Below are positions 56,939 to 64,000 of a stretch of DNA of 64,000 nucleotides, in pieces (position 1 is the first letter of the stretch; each line of letters begins with the position of its first letter). The notes beneath the pieces are model-generated. The model was not told where the DNA came from and made no database searches. It saw only the letters and a program-made list of their open reading frames with translations. This stretch comes from Plasmodium relictum (Eukaryota; Apicomplexa; Aconoidasida; Haemosporida; Plasmodiidae), in assembly GCF_900005765.1 (NCBI RefSeq), contig NC_041684.1:342889-406888 (forward strand). Reading direction: 5' to 3'. Both the position numbers and the translations under genes were made by a program.

Positions 56939-57552
56939 TTAAGAGTTTTCACTGCTTTTATTTTCCGAGTTATTTTGATCCATCCCTAACCTAAAATAGC
57001 AATAATATTAAAATATAACAAAATCATGATATGCAAAATAAGAAAATAATAATTTATGTATTTTCTATATTAGATATATTTCTTTTTTATTTTAAAAACA
57101 TTTTATACAAAGAATGAACTTTTAGATACACTTTAAAAAGTTTATAATAAATTCTATGTTTTTATAATAGGTTCATTCACTTATATTCAAAACAATTCAT
57201 AGTTGTTTCGTAAAAATATATCTATGCATATGATATGTAAATTTATATTTATTCATTTTTCTTTTTTTTTCTTTTTTCTTTTTTCTTTTTTCTTTCATTC
57301 TAATAACCTTTTTAAGTTGACTTTTTCAAGCCACCATGGCCACATAGTTAAATTCGGGTTTCTATATTCGGGGATATCATATTGACTAAAAAATTATAAA
57401 AAAAAAATTTTGACATGTTCATGCATATTATTATTTTTTTTTTTTTTTTTTTACTATCTAGCTAATTGATCTAAAATAACAAAAATCCCAACAGTTCCGA
57501 AAATACTTTTAGTAAACCAATTTTTTTTAAATATCAAATTATATTTTCCCAT
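56939..57552 (-). CDS. Small single-TM protein with a Trp-rich motif, possibly mitochondrial complex subunit
   Basis: Exons are 57552-57455, 57385-57308 and 56990-56939, all phase 2, giving 75 aa. The order is a basic N-terminus (MGKYNLIFKKNWFTK), one hydrophobic span (SIFGTVGIFVILDQLA), YDIPEYRNPNLTMWPWWLEK and a polar tail. The second donor (GTTATT) is weak. The layout of a short TM followed by a Trp/Pro motif is common in small accessory subunits of respiratory complexes, and its neighbours are mitochondrial. I do not recognise the family. The gene is too small and too split to appear as a long ORF, but the three exons join cleanly, which supports it. Confidence 0.6.
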
Positions 57553-58254
57553 TTTTATAAATGGACATTAGTAAATAGGTGGATTATTATATTTAACTAT
57601 TGAGATAAAAAAATATATAATAAAATAAAATAAAAAAAAATAAAAAAAAAAAAATAAAATAATTAAGCATATAAAGGTTTTTTAACAATTATTTATATTT
57701 CATATAATGACTTCTTATATTGAAGTTTAAAAAAATAAATTTTAAAAAAGATTTTTATATATATATATATATATATTATTGAAAGATTTTTTTTTTTAAG
57801 TCTCAGTTAATGAACAATTTTAATATTAAATTTTTAAAAAAAGTTCTTTTCAGATATAAATATAAAATTTTTAATATGTTTTAATAAAAAAAAAAAAAAA
57901 AAAATGTTCATAAATGATGAAATGTGAAAAAAAAAAAAAAAGTGCACAGAACTAATGTATTAACATCATAATGATAAAATAATAAATATCATATAAATCT
58001 TTTAAATTTTTCCTTATTTTTATTTAGAAAAAAATAAAGAAAAAAAAATTAAATGAGTGTAAAAGTTTCTAAGATAATAAAAATTACTTTAAGCATTACA
58101 AAAAGTTTGAAAAAGAACTAAAGAAACAATAGAAGGGAAGAAAAACAAATTTTTATACTTTTGGAAAAACTATAATATTTATTTGTTAAAAATTTATTGT
58201 GTGATCATATATATTAAGATACATTATTAAGAATCCTTTGAAAATAAAAAAAAT
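57553..58254. other. Intergenic region
   Basis: A 702-bp gap between two minus-strand genes, with AAAT and A-homopolymer runs and an AT run near 57753-57776. No gene or RNA is supported. Confidence 0.55.
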
Positions 58255-61200
58255 TTAGGATACTACAGTATTTTTTAAGTCATCAATACACTAAAAAAAA
58301 ATAAAATTAAATATCATGTTAATATTGTAATACTTAAGAAAAAGGTAAAAGTAATATGTAATTAATTTTTTTGAAGTGAATTTATTTTATTGTTATTATT
58401 ATTTTTTCTTTTTTTTTTTTACGTTTCCAAATATTTTGATTTCATTAGCTTGCGATTCGATCTAATAAAAAAAAAGAAAACAAAAAAAATTAAATATGTT
58501 TTATTTGATTATGTATTATGATAGAATTTCAGTGAAATCAAATGAAAAATGAAAACATAGGATAGTTCTATTTATTACTAGAGCTAAAATGTTCATTTCT
58601 GTATCATCATCATTATTTTTAATTGAGTTTTTTATAGCATTTAGGTTATCGTAAATTTTCTTTAGGTTATATTTGTTTTGTGATTTCTTTAAATGAAAAT
58701 AAAAAAAAAAGAAAAGGAAAATTAAAATTAGTAAATATAGTTGTATAATTTATATTTAAAAATAAATTAATATGCTTACATATTTCCCAAAAGCATTTAC
58801 ATAACGTTTTGTATTTTCTACTAAATTATCATTATCTTTTCCTTTTAGTAACTAAATATAAACATTAATAAAATATATGAAACACTTATATAAAAATAAA
58901 CATATTAATAAAATAGAAAAAATATATATTGAAAGAGGAAGAAATTAGTACGATAAAAAAAAGAGAATTTTAGTTATAAATAGAAAGAGACATATATTTT
59001 TATATAATTTTTTTATTATTAATTACTGCTAGCAATTCAATCATTTTATTTTTGCTTCTTTCTACCTAAATAATAAAAAGATAAATAAAAATACATATAT
59101 AAAATTATTTTTATTTTTTTTTTTTATATGCCAATAATTTATAAGAAAAGTTCATATATATTTTATTAAATTTTTTACTTCATCATCACTAGTCCATTTT
59201 TTTTTTTTTGATGATGAATTTTCGTTCTCCTCAGATGACGAAGATGAGTAAGATGAAGAGGAATGTGATGATTCATCTTCAGAATATGAACTTTTTACCT
59301 CTATATGATCACCATATTTAAAATTTTTTTTTTTTATATATTCATTAATATCATTTACATCATTAAAATAGTTAGTATCATCTTTCATATTTTTTATTAA
59401 TTTGTCTACTAAAAATATATCCTAAAAAAATTTAAAATATACATATATATTTATAATTTTAAATATATTCATAGCAATTAACTATATGTAAATGTATTAT
59501 TATAAAAATTTATTTATACAAACTTTTTTTTTAGTTTTCAATGTTTTTGTATTATCTTTGTAGTCATCACCATAATTATAATTTATATGCTGAAATTAAA
59601 GAAAAGAATAATTTTATTTAATTTTAAATGATTATATATTATTTGCTTTTTTTTTTTTTTTTTTTTTCTTACGTTGTTTAGGGAATTTAACTGTTCCTCA
59701 ATAATTTTTATCTATAAAAAAAAAAAAAAAATTTTAGTTATATTTCTAGAATTAATTACTTGTTTTATTTGTTTACTTTTTCGTGTAAGTTGCTATGATA
59801 TCCTTCATTAATACTTTTATTATATGATGTTGAAGAGTTTTCATCTAATTTTAAAATATTATTTTCTATTTTTTGAAAATCATCTTTTTTGTTATTTTTA
59901 AATAATTTTTCACTTTCTAATAAACCAAGGGGAAAAATTTTATCCTTTGAATTAGAATTCATTTTTACACTACATTTTTCGTAAATTTTATTTTTATCAA
60001 TTTTTTCACAAATGCTATTATAGGTTCTCTTTGAATTGTCATTGGTTTCATTTCCCTGTATAGAAAATAAAAAGATATATAAAATAATACTGATAAAATA
60101 AAAAATAATATTAAAATATAATAAAAATGCATATAAAAATTATATAATTGAAAAAATTACAATATATTCATATAAAAAATAACATAGATACATACTTCAT
60201 TATAATAAGAACATAAATTATTTAAATTTAAAGACAAATTTTTTTTTCTTAAATTTTTTATCAAAATTGAATGCTTATGTAATTCTTCTTCTAGATGCTT
60301 AATATCTTCTTCTAAAATAATTCTTGATGGTTTACAACCACTAAAAAAAAAAAAAAAACATACACATAATTTATATGTAAATATTAAGCATATATGTAAA
60401 ATATCATGTTAAAGTAATTCTATTTAAATAAGTGAATATATAAAAAAGAAAAAATAGATAAAAAAATAATATTTAAAAAAAAGAAAGCAAAAATGAACCA
60501 ATAAGGATTTCCTCTATTTATATCAAAAATATGAGCTTTCATAGTTTTCATTTTTTTCCTTAGATTATTTATTTTTAGAACTATTTCATTTATCTATATA
60601 TATAAAGAAAAAAGTAATCATTACTATGTAAATTTTTAACATATATATAATTATTAAAAAGTTACATATACAAATTTAAAAATATATTACCTCCTCAAAA
60701 TTTGCTTTAATTATTTCTTCTAAATTGTTTATATACGAAATTTTTTCTTTTTTTGTCTAAAAAAAAGTAAAAAGAAAAACATATATATTTATTAATCTTC
60801 TTTGTATTTATATTTTTTTTCTTCATTTTTTTTTTTTTTTACATAATCATTTCCCATTGTAATATATTTTATTTTTTCAAAAAATTGATCAATTAGATTC
60901 CTTAAATTTAAGTAAAAAATGTTTATAGATTCATGACCCTTTAAAAAAAAAAATAAATAAGAACAAGTGAAATTTTTGTTAAATATTTATATATATTAAT
61001 TAAGAATAATGTATATGAAAGAATATGTATAAAATTTTTTATCTTAGTATATAAATGTTAGTTTTGTAACACAAATATATGTATTGAATGATCACTTGTA
61101 TAATGACATTTTTGGTTTGCATAAAAATACTATCAATAGCATCAGCTGAAATATCTGTTTTATTTAAATTAAATAATACTTCATTATTTACATCATTATT

Positions 61201-61517
61201 TTTTTTTAATAATTTAATTTTATTTCTATATTTTTCATTTTCTTCTTGTAAATCAACTATTTGTTTAGCTAAAATTTTTTTAACTCCATTAAAATCATCA
61301 CTCGACAAAATTGTTTTTCCTAATATTTTCATTTGACTCCTTAATTTTTCGTTTTCTTCTTCTAATTTTAAATTAATTTTTTCATAATCTATATTACCAA
61401 TGTTTGATGAGTTAATTTTTGCATAATTATTTTTTACAAATAATTCTCGAAGACGATTGCATTCGTTCTATGAATTTAAATGAATATAAAAAAATATATA
61501 TACATATAATATTTATA

Positions 61518-61559
<42 letters not shown>

Positions 61560-63756
61560 CCTTGTACATTTTTGATAACTCGTTTAGGTTAGTATTTTCT
61601 TTGTTCATATTGTTAATTTTATTATGAAGCTTTTTAATTTTTTCATTTAAGAAACGAACTTCTGAATCCCGAGTGGAGCAACGGTCATAATCTTTACTAG
61701 AAGATGTAGTAGAACATTTGGTAGATTTATTCGAAGATTTTTTAACATAACCATTTGAATCATAGCATTTACAGTTTTTTTTTTCTTGCTCATTTTTATC
61801 ATAATATGAATATAAATTTGTACTATTTGGATAAGCTTGGGGTGATGAAAAGGCAAACTTATTTTTATTATTGTTTATATTTTGCATATTATTTGGGTTA
61901 GAGTAAGTATAAGAAACTTCATGAGTGCAAATAGGTTCTTCTGTTTTTGTTTGAACTATTGGTAATGATTTTTGTCTATTTACACATAAATTTTTGAGAG
62001 GTGATACCTTATTGTTTCTTTTATTTATACACGAATATGGAGTTAGTGATCTAGTTCTAACAAAAACATTATTAGAAGTTGGCATGAAATAATTATGCCT
62101 ATTAATATCATTATTATATATAGTAGAATTCATTAAAATTTTATTGTAGTTATTCAATTCATTATTTTTATAAATTAGTATTTCTGTTTTTAAATCTTTT
62201 GTTTCTTTTTTTTTTAATGCATTTTTTTTACTATTATTACAAAAGAAGTTTTTTTTAGGAGATGATGGAACTGATACTTTAAAAAATTCATTTTTTGTTT
62301 TTATCATGCCGTTAGATGTGTTATATGGTAATTTATGAATAACACTTTTTATACTAGTAGCATTAGGAGATGTGCTCATATAAACATTCTCCTGAGGAAT
62401 GAAAATTACTTCATTTACATTGTTACAACTTTTAGAAACATCGCAACTAATATTATTAGGAACAATTACATTATTATTAATAAAATTTTTATTCATGTTA
62501 GGATAATAATGAATATCATTTGTTGTTCTTAATCCATTTACTGTATTATTATAAGGTAATTGAACTTGTTCTTGTACATTAAAAACTTTACCATTACATA
62601 AATTATTAGCATAACTTAAATGCTCATACGGAGTACCATCGTATATTGGATAATGATTTGGTGTATTATCAACAAAGTAAACGTTTTTATTTTTATTCTT
62701 AATTTTGTTTTCCTCATTTTTATTTTGTTTATTTTTATTTTTTTTTTTTTTTATTTCATCATTTTCATATGATGTTGGAATATATCCTTTTATTTCATAA
62801 ATACTAAACTCTTTTGTTTTTCCACAATTTCTTTCACCTTTCTGAGAATTTTTATAAAATAAATTTTTATATTTTTGTTTGCTATTATCTCTTTTTTTCT
62901 TTTCCCTTTCATGAGTAGATGAACTATTACTTGTATTAAGAAATTTTTTTCTATTTTTACATTTTTTTTTATTAGTTAATTTCTCATGTATGTATTTTTC
63001 TTGTGCTTTATTTGATACTTTTGAATATGTTGAATTTTTAAGAATTTTTGAATTATTTGTTTCTTCATTATTATTTAATTTGTTTCCTTTTATTTCTTTT
63101 GTATTAAGGGTATTTAACATTGTTGAGGTTAGGTTATTTAAAATATGATTTTTAGAAAATTCCTTACTTTTTTTATTTTTAGAATCCTTTATACTATTTG
63201 CAAATTCTTCGTTTTTCAAATTATATTCACTTTCTTTATTTTCTCTAGAATTGTTATTTGCTGTATTTTCCTCATAAAAAATGTTATTTATTTCACTTGT
63301 TAGTTGGTTACTATTTTTACTGTTGTACTTTTCATATTCGTGATCATAATATCCATTCATTTCATTATTTAAATATTTATCTGTTTTTTCATTATAACTT
63401 TTCATATCATCTCTAGTTACATCATTTACAATTTCATCAGAATAATTTTGTTTATCATTTCTATAGTATTCTACATTTTCACCATATTCACTTATAATAT
63501 GTTCTTCATTATGATTTCCATATTCTTCATTTTCATTATCTTCTTGTTTCTGATCGATTTCATTTTGAAATTCTTTTGAACTTAATTGTGTTTTATATAA
63601 ATTTTCTTTTGAAAGCGTTTTATATGATGAACTTAATGGAAGTTTACTACTTTTTTTATTCATTTGTGAATTAAAATTTGATTGAATAGGGGCATTGTCT
63701 TGTTTATAACAATATTCATTTTTATAATTTATATTACTTTCACTTTTCAGTGACAT
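58255..63756 (-). CDS. Fifteen-exon coiled-coil protein, function unknown
   Basis: Exons are 63756-61561, 61467-61096, 60938-60843, 60756-60691, 60593-60499, 60340-60196, 60055-59777, 59711-59673, 59589-59524, 59421-59179, 59065-59027, 58851-58780, 58686-58579, 58461-58423 and 58290-58255. Joins keep frame and give 1296 aa. The long first exon is low-complexity (Asn, Lys, Ser, Glu) with scattered conserved-looking pieces such as YDGTPYEHLSYANNL and VRTRSLTPY. From residue 710 onward there are heptad-like coiled coils, including EKIKKLHNKINNMNKENTNL and KQIVDLQEENEKYRNKIKLL. A Ser/Glu-rich acidic patch (exon 10) follows. There is no membrane span or enzyme motif. It could be a structural or cytoskeletal scaffold. 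I do not recognise an ortholog. Confidence 0.7.
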
Positions 63757-64000
63757 CTTTATAATTTTACTTTAACTAATTTTTTTATATAATATATTTT
63801 TGTTATATAACTTTTATATTATCCATATGAATGTATATATATACCGAATCAAAAAAAAAAAAATAAATAAAATAAAAATAATACTAATGTAAACAGAAAG
63901 AAAAAAAAAAGAATTTTTTTTTTTTCATAAAATTTAAAAGAAAATTTATATTAAAGTGTATATAAAAATAAATAAAATAAAGTCATTAAGAGTAGGTGTA
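63757..64000. other. 5' flank of the coiled-coil gene
   Basis: AT-rich upstream sequence up to the window end, with A/T homopolymers and no feature that I can support. Confidence 0.5.

Overview
This window looks like nuclear DNA of a malaria parasite (Plasmodium). It is extremely AT-rich, with long A/T homopolymers, AT dinucleotide runs and Asn/Lys-rich low-complexity protein stretches. The introns are small and T-rich with GT..AG ends, and several predicted proteins match apicomplexan families (RAP proteins, an EPS15-like endocytic protein, an apicomplexan-style glucosamine-6-phosphate synthase). From memory, EPS15 and GFAT are neighbours on P. falciparum chromosome 10 and COX17 lies a few genes further on, so the window is probably syntenic with that region. 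I cannot fix the species; an avian or falciparum-like parasite is possible. Exon models were built by hand, and every join quoted keeps the reading frame.

Layout, left to right. 1-420 is a partial RRM protein (minus). 1011-1397 is a small unknown protein. 1956-3447 is an unknown two-exon gene (minus). 4129-4782 is a one-TM protein resembling Coa1/Tim21. 5045-6882 is a five-exon RAP protein (minus). 7272-8810 is an unknown basic protein. 10389-13580 is a large type I membrane protein with a glutamate-rich stretch, a duplicated ectodomain and a Trp-containing tail. 14581-17964 is a large RAP protein (minus). 18314-21743 is an eight-exon EPS15-like protein (minus). A 3.4 kb divergent intergenic region follows, then GFAT at 25168-27444.

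From 27894 to 54341 all genes are on the minus strand: an unknown protein, a secreted two-lobed aspartyl-protease-like protein, two adjacent genes for polycystin (PKD2/TRPP)-like channels, and a ten-exon gene of about 4645 codons encoding a complete but very divergent dynein heavy chain. The remainder holds COX17, a bL35-type organellar ribosomal protein, a tiny three-exon one-TM protein and a fifteen-exon coiled-coil protein.

The most striking content is 32969-54341. The dynein keeps tail, linker, six AAA modules, stalk with microtubule-binding region and C-terminal domain, but has lost the Walker A and Walker B residues of AAA1, the main motor ATPase site. It therefore looks like a pseudo-motor. 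Immediately downstream lie two polycystin-like channel genes, a family better known from cilia. A role in the male-gamete flagellum is an attractive but unproven inference.

Several other genes point to the mitochondrion (COX17, bL35-like, Coa1-like, RAP proteins, possibly the small one-TM protein). GFAT supplies glucosamine-6-phosphate for UDP-GlcNAc and GPI anchors, and EPS15 points to endocytosis.
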